From the NCBI GenBank assembly GCA_041743835.1, contig JBGTLW010000197.1, positions 1-17,817 of the forward strand: a DNA stretch of 17,817 bases, in the 5' to 3' direction. Source of the stretch: JBGTLW01 sp041743835 (GTDB lineage: Bacteria > Planctomycetota > Phycisphaerae > Phycisphaerales > Phycisphaeraceae). The position numbers and the translations under genes are program-made. The notes under the pieces are model-generated. The model made no database searches. It was not told the origin of the DNA and saw only the letters and a list, made by a program, of their open reading frames with translations. Below, piece by piece: positions 1 through 5,985 of this stretch (positions are counted from its first letter, which is position 1; every line of letters starts with the position of its first letter).

Positions 1-85
1 CGATCGTCGCCTCCAACGCCGCCAACCGACGACGCAGCAAAGCATTCTCCGCCTCCAGTGCCGCGATCCGCGCATCCTTGTCCAT
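1..85 (-). CDS. N-terminal fragment of a coiled-coil protein (cut by window edge)
   Basis: An open frame begins at an ATG (83-85, minus strand) and runs off the left edge after 28 codons. The peptide begins MDKDARIAALEAENALLRRR and continues as a regular leucine/alanine heptad pattern, so it is an amphipathic helix likely to form a coiled coil. It starts 18 nt after the stop of the small membrane protein gene upstream, on the same strand, so it could be the last member of that run. Leucine-zipper starts of this kind occur in transposases (for example the IS66 group) and in many small structural or regulatory proteins. With only 28 residues visible I cannot choose a function. Confidence 0.45.
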   Translation of the reverse strand, partial: MDKDARIAALEAENALLRRRLAALEATI

Positions 86-103
86 GCGACTCTTATCGGA
101 TCA

Positions 104-406
104 TCACAACTTGTATCGACAGTTGGGGTGAACGGTTACACGCACCCGCAGCCCACGCTCCGGGGTTGCAATAGATAAGCCCTGTTGAACCATCCATGCT
201 GGAGCGGCGAAGTCCAGTTGCACGAGGCAAACGATCACCTGCCCGCCTTCGTTGACCAGACTGATCTCTTGAAGTGGCCCGCAAAACGTCAGATTCTCCG
301 GCCGCGACACGCCACGCCACCACATCGCCGCAAGCGAGACAAGAAGCAGGAGGGATACCACGCGCACGCCGATGACAACTGTCCGCAGCAGACGCGGCCG
401 ATTCAC
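104..406 (-). CDS. Small single-pass membrane protein, coupled to the HYExAFE gene
   Basis: This frame encodes 100 residues from a GTG start whose last bases overlap the TGA stop of the preceding HYExAFE gene (GTGA overlap at 403-406). An AAGGAG ribosome site lies 5 nt before the GTG, inside the end of the upstream gene, which supports this start over upstream in-frame starts that would overlap that gene by nearly 200 nt. Residues 1-8 are basic (MNRPRLLR), followed by a hydrophobic segment at about 9-29 ending in AAMWW, then a roughly 70-residue soluble domain with two cysteines at 42 and 60 and a third near the C-terminus (HPNC). This is an N-in single-pass anchor or uncleaved signal. I do not recognise the family. 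The overlap implies translational coupling and probably a stoichiometric or functional link with the upstream protein. Confidence 0.7.
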   Translation of the reverse strand: MNRPRLLRTVVIGVRVVSLLLLVSLAAMWWRGVSRPENLTFCGPLQEISLVNEGGQVIVCLVQLDFAAPAWMVQQGLSIATPERGLRVRVTVHPNCRYKL

Positions 407-963
407 AGCAGCTCCTTCAACGGCAGCGAGAGTTGCCCGAAGGCCTTGGCGGGGATGCTGACCGTGTCCCACCGGACGCTGCGGTCGCGCATGTGCTGCC
501 TGTAATCCGAAAGACGCACAGCCAGCACGGCGTACCAGCGGTCGCCATAGGCAAACACCTCGTGAAATAACGCGTCCGGCGGCTGGGCGTCGCACCAGAA
601 AAGAAACGCAAACGCGGGCTCAAAGTCCGGCCCGAACAACTCCGCCCACCGCTGCATGCACGTCACATCATCACGCGTCACCCAGTTCTGAAAGGCCCGG
701 CCAGTCTTCCCCGAGTGCTTCCGGCCCTTCACATCAATCAGCAAGTTGCGGCGCTGCGACGAATAAACCACAAAATCAAAACTCTTCAACTTATCCGGTA
801 TCACCCCCCCGGAACTTGCCCCGCCCCCGGAACCTGTCCCCGCGCGACCTCGCCCTGCCGCGCTAAGCGCACGCTTGGCTTCATCCACCGCGACGTAGGG
901 GATGGCGTTAGCGCGGAGGTAGTGCTCAAACGCCCGGTCGTAGTGGAATCGCCGATTGGCCAC
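403..963 (-). CDS. HYExAFE family protein, putative PD-(D/E)XK nuclease-like fold
   Basis: A 186-residue protein starting at GTG (961-963). The N-terminus reads FHYDRAFEHYLRANAIPYVA, a good match to the motif that names the HYExAFE family, here with HYD-x-AFE. Further on, SFDFVVY (61-67) and LLIDVKGRK (74-82) give a D63...D77-x-K79 arrangement typical of PD-(D/E)XK endonuclease-like folds. The family name comes from memory of planctomycete proteins; the nuclease reading is inference from the motif, and enzymatic activity is not established. Residues 36-55 are a low-complexity Gly/Ala/Ser/Arg stretch encoded by two tandem 18-nt repeats (see the repeat at 811-841) that looks inserted between the N-terminal helix and the nuclease-like core, still in frame. 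A membrane protein gene overlaps its stop codon. No strong ribosome site precedes the GTG. Confidence 0.8.
   Translation of the reverse strand: MANRRFHYDRAFEHYLRANAIPYVAVDEAKRALSAAGRGRAGTGSGGGASSGGVIPDKLKSFDFVVYSSQRRNLLIDVKGRKHSGKTGRAFQNWVTRDDVTCMQRWAELFGPDFEPAFAFLFWCDAQPPDALFHEVFAYGDRWYAVLAVRLSDYRQHMRDRSVRWDTVSIPAKAFGQLSLPLKELL
811..841. repeat. Tandem GGAACYTGYCCC repeat inside the HYExAFE gene
   Basis: GGAACTTGCCCC (811-822) and GGAACCTGTCCC (829-840) are imperfect direct copies spaced 18 nt apart, embedded in a run of C. On the coding strand the motif is GGGACAGGTTCC. From memory, motifs of the GGGACAGGTTCC type recur as short dispersed repeats in many environmental bacteria, often around REP-type transposase genes. 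Since the period is 18 nt the reading frame is preserved, encoding two Gly/Ser-rich hexapeptides. Confidence 0.6.
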
Positions 964-1023
964 ACCCCGAAGATACCCACCACATCGCCCGCCGACAACG
1001 TCTGCGCGGCCCGCTGCTCTTCG

Positions 1024-1344
1024 CTACAACTTACCCCGCCTTCGCCGCAGGCCCCACGACCCGCCGCCGATGAACCCCAGGTCGAGCACGACGCCCAGCG
1101 CGATCAGGCCCCAGTAACCCAGGTCGCCCAGGTCCGTGCCCAGCACCTCGTGGTAAGCCACGGCCGCGGCCAGCGTGGTGATCGGCATGACCAGGAAGCC
1201 CAGCAGCGGCCAGACCCAGTGCGAGAACGCGGTGCCGATGTAGTCGTTCACCAGCACGAGGATCACGATGATGATCCGCGGCGAAAGCAGCCCGAGGCAG
1301 CCCAACGCGCAGCCGCCCTGTGGTTTGTGGGGTTTGATGGGCAT
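1024..1344 (-). CDS. Small multi-pass membrane protein, unknown function
   Basis: A 106-residue protein starting 3 nt after the hisS stop (TAAACCATG), so it is almost certainly co-transcribed and probably translationally coupled to hisS. The N-terminus is short and basic (MPIKPHKPQ). Hydrophobic segments lie at about 22-34 (PRIIIVILVLVND), 40-66 (HWVWPLLGFLVMPITTLAAA) and 75-95 (LGYWGLIALGVVLDLGFIGGG), followed by a strongly basic C-terminal tail (RRRRGKL). This predicts three membrane passes. A proline and a glycine-rich patch break the helices. I do not recognise the family; the operon position alone does not imply a link with histidine metabolism or tRNA charging. Confidence 0.75.
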   Translation of the reverse strand: MPIKPHKPQGGCALGCLGLLSPRIIIVILVLVNDYIGTAFSHWVWPLLGFLVMPITTLAAAVAYHEVLGTDLGDLGYWGLIALGVVLDLGFIGGGSWGLRRRRGKL

Positions 1345-1347
1345 GGT

Positions 1348-2643
1348 TTATCCCTTGAGATGTTGGGCGATCTGGTCCAGCGCGAGGTCGGTCTGGCCAC
1401 CGGTGGCGAGGTCTTTGAGCTGGGCGCGGCCCTGCGCGGCTGTGTCATCGAGGATCACCGCGAAGCGGGCGTTGCAGGCGACTGCGTCCTTGATCAGCTT
1501 GCCGACGTTGCGGCTGGTCTTGTAGCTGAAGCGCGTGTGCAACTGCTGCTGGCGGAGCTTGGCGACGAGCGGGCCGACGTAGGCTGCGGCTTCGTCGGAC
1601 GCGGCGAGCACATACGCATCGGGCCGGGGCGCCACCTGCTCGGGCGGCGGGATCAGGCCTTTGTCTTGCAGGACCAGCGAGAGCACCACATCGCCCATGC
1701 CAAATCCCACCGCCGGGGTGGGCGGCCCGCCGAACATCTCGATGAGCTTGTCGTATCGCCCGCCGCCGGCGAGCGCGCGCATCCCGCCGGTGGTCTCGTG
1801 CATCTCGAAGACCGTCCCAGTGTAGTACGCCAAACCGCGGACGATGCCAAGGTCATACTCGCACCAGTCGGTCAGGCCGAAGGCGGTGAGCTGCTCATCT
1901 AGTGCAACAAGGTCTTCGAGTTTGTCGTCGATGCCCGCGGCGCGGCGGAGGTGGTCGATGTCACCGGCGGGGAACTTGCGGCGGCACATCTGCCCAAACC
2001 GATCGACCTTCGCCTCATCCAGCCCAAGCGCCGCGGCCGACGCGAGGAACTGCTCGGGCGCGAGCTTGTCGCGCGCATCGAGCAGCGTGAACGCGTCGAG
2101 GATCTTGTCGTCGGATACGCCGAGCTTGAGGAGGATCGTGCGCACGACCTCGCGGTGGGAGAGCTTGACCTTGACCTGTTCGTGGGTCAGGCCCAGCTCG
2201 CGGAGCAGGTCCACCGCGACGAGGATGACCTCGGCGTCGGCGATCGGGGTGTCGAGGCCGAGCATATCGACGTTCCACTGCCAGAACTCGCGCAGCCGCC
2301 CGCGTTGCGGGCGTTCGGCGCGGCAGAAGTTAGGCATGGCGAACCACTTGATGGGCTTGGGCAGGCTGTTGGCTTTGTCGGCGACCATCCGCGCGAGCGT
2401 CGGGGTGAACTCCGGGCGGATGGCCATCTCGCGGCCGCCCCGGTCCTCGAAGTGGAACAGCTCGGAGACGATGCCGTCGCCGGACTTCACCTTGTAGAGG
2501 TCCAGGGACTCGAAGATCGGCCCATCGACCTGCTCGAACCCGTGGCGCACCGACACCCTTCGCCAGGCGTCGAGCAGGTACTGGCGCCAGGCCATCTCCT
2601 GCGGATAGAAGTCGCGTGTGCCTTTGGGGGCTTGGAGTTTCAT
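1348..2643 (-). CDS. hisS: Histidine--tRNA ligase (HisRS)
   Basis: A 431-residue class II aminoacyl-tRNA synthetase that charges tRNA-His in the cytoplasm. The start APKGTRDFYP (5-14) is the classic HisRS opening. RPEFTPTLAR (76-85) binds ATP/histidine, the motif 2 region spans FCRAERPQRGRLREFWQ (106-122), the histidine-binding loop RGLAYYTGTVFE is at 269-280, GGGRYDKL follows at 293-300, and motif 3 is around GFGMGDVVL (313-321). The C-terminal anticodon-binding domain (about 340-431) is complete, and the length is normal for bacterial HisRS. A possible -10 element (TATACG, minus strand, 2656-2661) sits about 12 nt before the ATG, with no convincing -35, so the leader may be very short. The gene heads a minus-strand run of small downstream genes. 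Confidence 0.97.
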   Translation of the reverse strand: MKLQAPKGTRDFYPQEMAWRQYLLDAWRRVSVRHGFEQVDGPIFESLDLYKVKSGDGIVSELFHFEDRGGREMAIRPEFTPTLARMVADKANSLPKPIKWFAMPNFCRAERPQRGRLREFWQWNVDMLGLDTPIADAEVILVAVDLLRELGLTHEQVKVKLSHREVVRTILLKLGVSDDKILDAFTLLDARDKLAPEQFLASAAALGLDEAKVDRFGQMCRRKFPAGDIDHLRRAAGIDDKLEDLVALDEQLTAFGLTDWCEYDLGIVRGLAYYTGTVFEMHETTGGMRALAGGGRYDKLIEMFGGPPTPAVGFGMGDVVLSLVLQDKGLIPPPEQVAPRPDAYVLAASDEAAAYVGPLVAKLRQQQLHTRFSYKTSRNVGKLIKDAVACNARFAVILDDTAAQGRAQLKDLATGGQTDLALDQIAQHLKG

Positions 2644-2707
2644 GAGACCTGCCAGCGTATAGCGACGGGGGCCTAGCGTCTAGCGTCACGGGTTGGCCAT
2701 GCGAATG

Positions 2708-2745
2708 AGCCGCGGGACAAGGCCTGCTGCCGGGCGCTCGCGGCT
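2708..2745. repeat. REP-like inverted repeat between hisS and the methyltransferase gene
   Basis: AGCCGCG (2708-2714) and CGCGGCT (2739-2745) are perfect inverted arms separated by a GC-rich 24-nt spacer. The right arm overlaps the methyltransferase stop codon. On the minus strand the element reads GTAGCCGCGAGCGCCCGGC, resembling the other AGC-CGCGGGC elements in this window. It may act as a 3' end stabiliser or factor-dependent terminator; no T-tract follows. Confidence 0.45.
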
Positions 2746-3658
2746 ACGTCCGCTCCGCGACGATGTAGGCGATCCAGCTCGGGTCCGCGGGGGCGTCGTC
2801 GGCGATCTCCCACTCTCCGCTGCCCTCGCCGTCCTCGTCCTCGATCTCCCAGTAAACGACCGACTTGCTGAACCCTGCCTCGGCGAGCAGCTCGCGGACC
2901 TCGGCGATGGTCCAGAACCGCCAGTGGTATTCAAACGCCCGCTCCATCGTCGAGCCATCCTTGAACTGGAAGTGGATGTAGAAGCTCGCGTCGTGGGTGA
3001 TGGGGTTGTAGCTGTGCTGCTCCCAGACGTAGGTGAACTTGCCGATCTTCATCGGGGGCTTGTCTGCGCGGTGGGCCACCGCCTTGTCGTAGCCGGGGAT
3101 CGCGCGGACGTCTTCGTGACCCTCGGCATAACACTCGCCGCCACCCATCATGTCCATCACCAGCAGCCCGCCCTCGGCCAGGTTCTGCCGGGCAAGCTTG
3201 AGGTACGCGACCACCTCCGCGCGCGTCTTGAATAGCCAGAACGAGAAGTTCTGCGCCGCGAGGATGTCCGCCTTGGGCTTTGCGACTGTGCGCACGTCCG
3301 CGAGGCGCAGCTCGATGTTGGCTCGGCGGTCCTCCGGCACGCGGGTCAGGTTGTGGGCCATGCCCCACTCCAGGGGCTCGGGGTCCAGGTCCACGCCGAT
3401 GGCTCTGCGGTTTTTCCCCAGCTTCACCCACTCGCAGCAGACCGCGAACGTGCCGCAAAAATCCTCGCGGAGCACCACGGGCAGCCGGCGGTGGCGGGCC
3501 TTGTAGATGCGGTCGAAGAACTCGACCTCGTGCTCCGGCTCCTGCACCGAGAGCTGGTACAGCACATACTTATCCGCAACCGACGCCATCGTTGGCACGG
3601 CCTTGGACTTCTTCCCGGCAGTTGTCCGGGCCCGTGTTTTGGTCTTCGTGGTGGTCAT
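2744..3658 (-). CDS. Class I SAM-dependent methyltransferase, substrate unknown
   Basis: A 304-residue protein from the ATG at 3656-3658. An in-frame start 39 codons upstream exists but would translate through a dispersed repeat at 3717-3740 into an unnatural sequence, so the shorter start is preferred. The first 20 residues are Thr/Lys-rich and probably disordered. Motif I of the Rossmann methyltransferase fold is LREDFCGTFAVCCEWVK (63-79), followed by the acidic SAM-ribose residue in GVDLDPEPL (88-96), and ADVR (120-123) is the adenine-binding region. The second half contains MDMMGGGECY (168-177) and an aromatic-rich C-terminal region (FEYHWRFWT). Related proteins are usually annotated only as class I methyltransferases. 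The C-terminus is acidic (EIEDEDGEGSGEWEIADD). The substrate cannot be inferred; the divergent neighbour rsmD is also a methyltransferase but of a different family. Confidence 0.85.
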   Translation of the reverse strand: MTTTKTKTRARTTAGKKSKAVPTMASVADKYVLYQLSVQEPEHEVEFFDRIYKARHRRLPVVLREDFCGTFAVCCEWVKLGKNRRAIGVDLDPEPLEWGMAHNLTRVPEDRRANIELRLADVRTVAKPKADILAAQNFSFWLFKTRAEVVAYLKLARQNLAEGGLLVMDMMGGGECYAEGHEDVRAIPGYDKAVAHRADKPPMKIGKFTYVWEQHSYNPITHDASFYIHFQFKDGSTMERAFEYHWRFWTIAEVRELLAEAGFSKSVVYWEIEDEDGEGSGEWEIADDAPADPSWIAYIVAERT

Positions 3659-3716
3659 GCGACGAAGTTTAGCGGCCGACCACACACACCGCTTGTGCGA
3701 ACCCACCCCCTCCCCT

Positions 3717-3740
3717 CGTTTAGCGCGGGCCGTCAGGCCC
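3717..3740 (+). repeat. Dispersed GTTTAGC-CGGGCC repeat, copy A
   Basis: The sequence GTTTAGCGCGGGCCGTCAGG starting at 3718 is identical, over 24 nt including flanks, to copy B at 5290-5313. The internal GGGCC-GTCA-GGCCC can fold into a small hairpin. It sits between the divergent methyltransferase and rsmD genes. Confidence 0.75.
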
Positions 3741-3794
3741 ACCGCCTCCCCGCACCACCCCGCGCTTCCATGCAAGGCACGTTAAACTCTGTCC

Positions 3795-4376
3795 ATGCGC
3801 ATCATCGCTGGCAGGCACCGCTCCCGCTCGATCCTTGGCCCGAAGGACGCGGCTGTCACCCGCCCCATCACCGACCGCGTGAAGGAAAACCTTTTCAACC
3901 GCCTGCACTCGCTGGGGGTGCTGGGCTATGGCCGGGTCGCGGATGTGTTCTGTGGCACGGGGTCGCTGGGGCTCGAAGCGCTGTCGCGCGGCGCGGCACA
4001 CTGCACCTTCGTCGATCAGGACCGCGTCGCCATCGACCGGCTGCGCGACAACATCGACGCGCTGGATGAGCGCGAGCGCTCGGCCGTGGTGAATAGCAGC
4101 GCGCTGCTCACGATGTGGGCCGCGTCGATCCCCGAGGGCGAGCTGACGCTCGCGTTCATCGACCCGCCCTACGCGATGGCATCCGACGAGGCCACAAGGC
4201 CGACACTCGATGCGCTCATGGCTGCGCTCAAGCCCAAGCTCGAGCCGGGCGGCGTCATCGTCTTCCGCACCGACAATCAAACCCCCGCGCACACCATCGA
4301 CAGCCTCGACGGCCCCGCGTCGTTCACCTACGGCAGCATGTCGCTGCACTTCTACCAGTCACCGCTGCCCGAATAA
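3795..4376 (+). CDS. rsmD: 16S rRNA (guanine966-N2)-methyltransferase RsmD
   Basis: A 193-residue enzyme that methylates G966 of 16S rRNA in the 30S subunit using SAM. The N-terminus MRIIAGRHRSR followed by TRPITDRVKENLFN (22-35) is diagnostic of RsmD. The SAM-binding motif is DVFCGTGSLGLEALSRGA (50-67), the acidic ribose-contacting residue lies in FVDQD (72-76), and the catalytic N-methyltransferase motif IV is FIDPPY (121-126). Length is typical of the family. Many bacteria have coaD next to rsmD; here the downstream gene is nnrD instead, 38 nt away on the same strand, so the two are probably co-transcribed. A TAAACT hexamer at 3784-3789 might be part of a -10 but leaves almost no leader. 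Confidence 0.95.
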   Translation: MRIIAGRHRSRSILGPKDAAVTRPITDRVKENLFNRLHSLGVLGYGRVADVFCGTGSLGLEALSRGAAHCTFVDQDRVAIDRLRDNIDALDERERSAVVNSSALLTMWAASIPEGELTLAFIDPPYAMASDEATRPTLDALMAALKPKLEPGGVIVFRTDNQTPAHTIDSLDGPASFTYGSMSLHFYQSPLPE

Positions 4377-4414
4377 CCCGCCACCCCCGCCCCGCTTCCG
4401 CGGGCGCACTCGCC

Positions 4415-5257
4415 ATGCAGCACATCAGTGACATCCCCGCCCCGCCGACGCGCCCCGCCAACGCGCACAAGGGCACGTGTGGCACGGTGATCGTCGTGGG
4501 CGGGTGCGCGACGATGATCGGTGCGCCCGCGATCTGCGCGACCGCGGCCCTGCGTGGCGGGGTCGGGCTGTGCAAGGTCGCCACCGGGCCGGGCGTGCTG
4601 CCGCACGTGCTGACGATCCAGCCTGGCGCCACGGGTATCGAGTTGGATGACGACCTGACTGTAATTGACGACGCCGACCCGGATCGTCGTGCGGTGCTGG
4701 CGATCGGGCCGGGCATGGGCACCAGCAAACGCACGGGCGAGTTGATCGCCCCGCTGCTCCGCAGCTCTCACACCCGCCGGTACGTGCTGGATGCGGATGG
4801 GCTGAATCTGCTTGCGCAATCGGGAAAGACACTCGCCGGCGAAGGGTCACGCGTGCTCACGCCGCACCCCGGCGAGTTCCGTCGGCTTGCGCAACCGCTG
4901 GGCATCACGCACGACCCGACCGACCCAGAGCAGCGACCAAAGGCCGCGGCCGCGCTCGCGCTTGCGCACGGCGCGGTAGTGGTGCTCAAAGGCGCGCGCA
5001 CGGTGGTGTGTGATGGCAATCGCGTCTTCACCAACGATACCGGCAACCCCGCGCTTGCCACGGGCGGCACGGGCGATGTCCTCACGGGCTTAATCGCGGC
5101 GCTGATCGCACAAGGTATGGATGCGTTCGATGCGGCTGTGCTCGGCGTCCACACCCACGGCCGAGCCGGCGACCTGTGGGCCAGTCAACACGCCCCGTCC
5201 GGCATGACCGCGATGGACCTCGCGGCGTTGATTCCGCGAGCGCTGCATCACACGTGA
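4415..5257 (+). CDS. nnrD: ADP-dependent NAD(P)H-hydrate dehydratase
   Basis: A 280-residue ribokinase-like repair enzyme that dehydrates S-NADHX/NADPHX back to NAD(P)H using ADP. The ATG at 4415 is chosen because the frame upstream of it overlaps rsmD and has no family similarity. Family landmarks are GTVIVVGGC (23-31), CATAALRGGVGLCKVA (a helix following the glycine-rich strand), AIGPGMGTS, VLDADGLNLLA, LTPHPGEFRRL, VVLKGARTVV and the catalytic GNPALATGGTGDVLTG with its conserved Asp. The protein has only the dehydratase domain, with no NnrE epimerase domain at the N-terminus, so an epimerase should be encoded elsewhere. It follows rsmD by 38 nt and ends just before an inverted repeat pair. 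Confidence 0.93.
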   Translation: MQHISDIPAPPTRPANAHKGTCGTVIVVGGCATMIGAPAICATAALRGGVGLCKVATGPGVLPHVLTIQPGATGIELDDDLTVIDDADPDRRAVLAIGPGMGTSKRTGELIAPLLRSSHTRRYVLDADGLNLLAQSGKTLAGEGSRVLTPHPGEFRRLAQPLGITHDPTDPEQRPKAAAALALAHGAVVVLKGARTVVCDGNRVFTNDTGNPALATGGTGDVLTGLIAALIAQGMDAFDAAVLGVHTHGRAGDLWASQHAPSGMTAMDLAALIPRALHHT

Positions 5258-5289
5258 CGCGCTGCACGTTCGCGCACGATTCATTCCCC

Positions 5290-5313
5290 CGTTTAGCGCG
5301 GGCCGTCAGGCCC
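5290..5313 (+). repeat. Dispersed GTTTAGC-CGGGCC repeat, copy B
   Basis: GTTTAGCGCGGGCCGTCAGG starting at 5291 is identical to copy A, including flanking CG and CCC. Right of the core it continues CGCGTTCCG, which is mirrored by copy C. It lies 32 nt after the nnrD stop. Confidence 0.8.
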
Positions 5314-5357
5314 CGCGTTCCGATTTCCCCGCGTTACGGTGTTCGCGTTCCGATGCG

Positions 5358-5396
5358 CGTGCGCCGGAACGCCGGGCCGGACGGCCCGCGCTAAAC
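5358..5396 (-). repeat. Dispersed GTTTAGC-CGGGCC repeat, copy C (opposite orientation)
   Basis: On the minus strand this reads GTTTAGCGCGGGCCGTCCGG followed by CCCGGCGTTCCG, differing from copy B at only two positions in the shared core. Copies B and C face each other across about 45 nt, making a long imperfect palindrome between the convergent genes nnrD and the mutarotase. The layout resembles a bacterial interspersed mosaic element built from two REP units. Confidence 0.75.
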
Positions 5397-5432
5397 AAAG
5401 ACAAAACATGCGCACACACGACCGCGCAACCC

Positions 5433-5879
5433 TCACGGCATCACGACGCCGATCGTCAACAGCAGGTTCGCATAAATGCGCTGCTCGCCGGTCTGGATCA
5501 CCAGCGCGACATCCGGCTGGGCGGCGGCCACATAAAACTTGAAACGCTCGATCTGCTCGAATGACCCGGCAAACCCCGCGTCATTCAGAATCGACCGGAA
5601 CTCGCCCCAGATCGCGGGGTCCGTGGTCATCGCATACGGCCCATCCTTGAGCGTCTGCATCACGGCCGCGGCCTCGATCGGGATCGCAGTCACCAGCGCA
5701 CGCAGCACATCCGTGCCGCTGACAAGCCCCGGCGACAGGTTCAGGCTCACATGCGTCGCGTGGCAGCCGAGGCTGGTGGACGCGGGGTAATTGCCATCGG
5801 CGATCAGCACCTTCGAGCCGTGGCCAGCCCTTGCAAGGGCTTCGAGAATCTGCGGGTGGATAAGCTGGCTTTTGAGCAT
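5433..5879 (-). CDS. RbsD/FucU family sugar mutarotase
   Basis: A 148-residue protein from the ATG at 5877-5879, the position where family similarity begins (MLKSQLIHPQILEALARAGH); the 49-codon upstream extension overlaps the divergent promoter region and is rejected. The family interconverts anomers of ribose or fucose. Visible conserved features are the catalytic-region GHGSKVLIADGNYP (19-32) with His20 and Asp28, and the C-terminal GEQRIYANLLLTIGVV (131-146) with Tyr136, matching the TGER-YGN block of FucU. The sequence looks closer to FucU than RbsD, but I see no sugar kinase, transporter or regulator next to it that would fix the sugar. It converges on nnrD and diverges from the downstream fusion gene. 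Confidence 0.85.
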   Translation of the reverse strand: MLKSQLIHPQILEALARAGHGSKVLIADGNYPASTSLGCHATHVSLNLSPGLVSGTDVLRALVTAIPIEAAAVMQTLKDGPYAMTTDPAIWGEFRSILNDAGFAGSFEQIERFKFYVAAAQPDVALVIQTGEQRIYANLLLTIGVVMP

Positions 5880-5985
5880 GAGTGGGCCTCGTGGTTTGGC
5901 GTGCGACGGGCATCTTAGCGGCATCGCGCGGGGCCATGGCGGAGCAATTTCAAGCCCCACGCCACAGCGCGACGATGGCAACCCC

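Noticed and set aside
1951..2676. Long plus-strand open frame opposite hisS
   Set aside because: It is an antisense shadow caused by GC-rich codon use; the minus strand encodes a complete HisRS with all motifs. The same applies to long frames at 715-1902, 9339-10220, 11369-12718 and 15011-16171 (opposite pdhB).
3659..3775. N-terminal extension of the methyltransferase
   Set aside because: The extra 39 codons run through a dispersed repeat that occurs elsewhere in intergenic DNA, and family similarity begins well after the downstream ATG.
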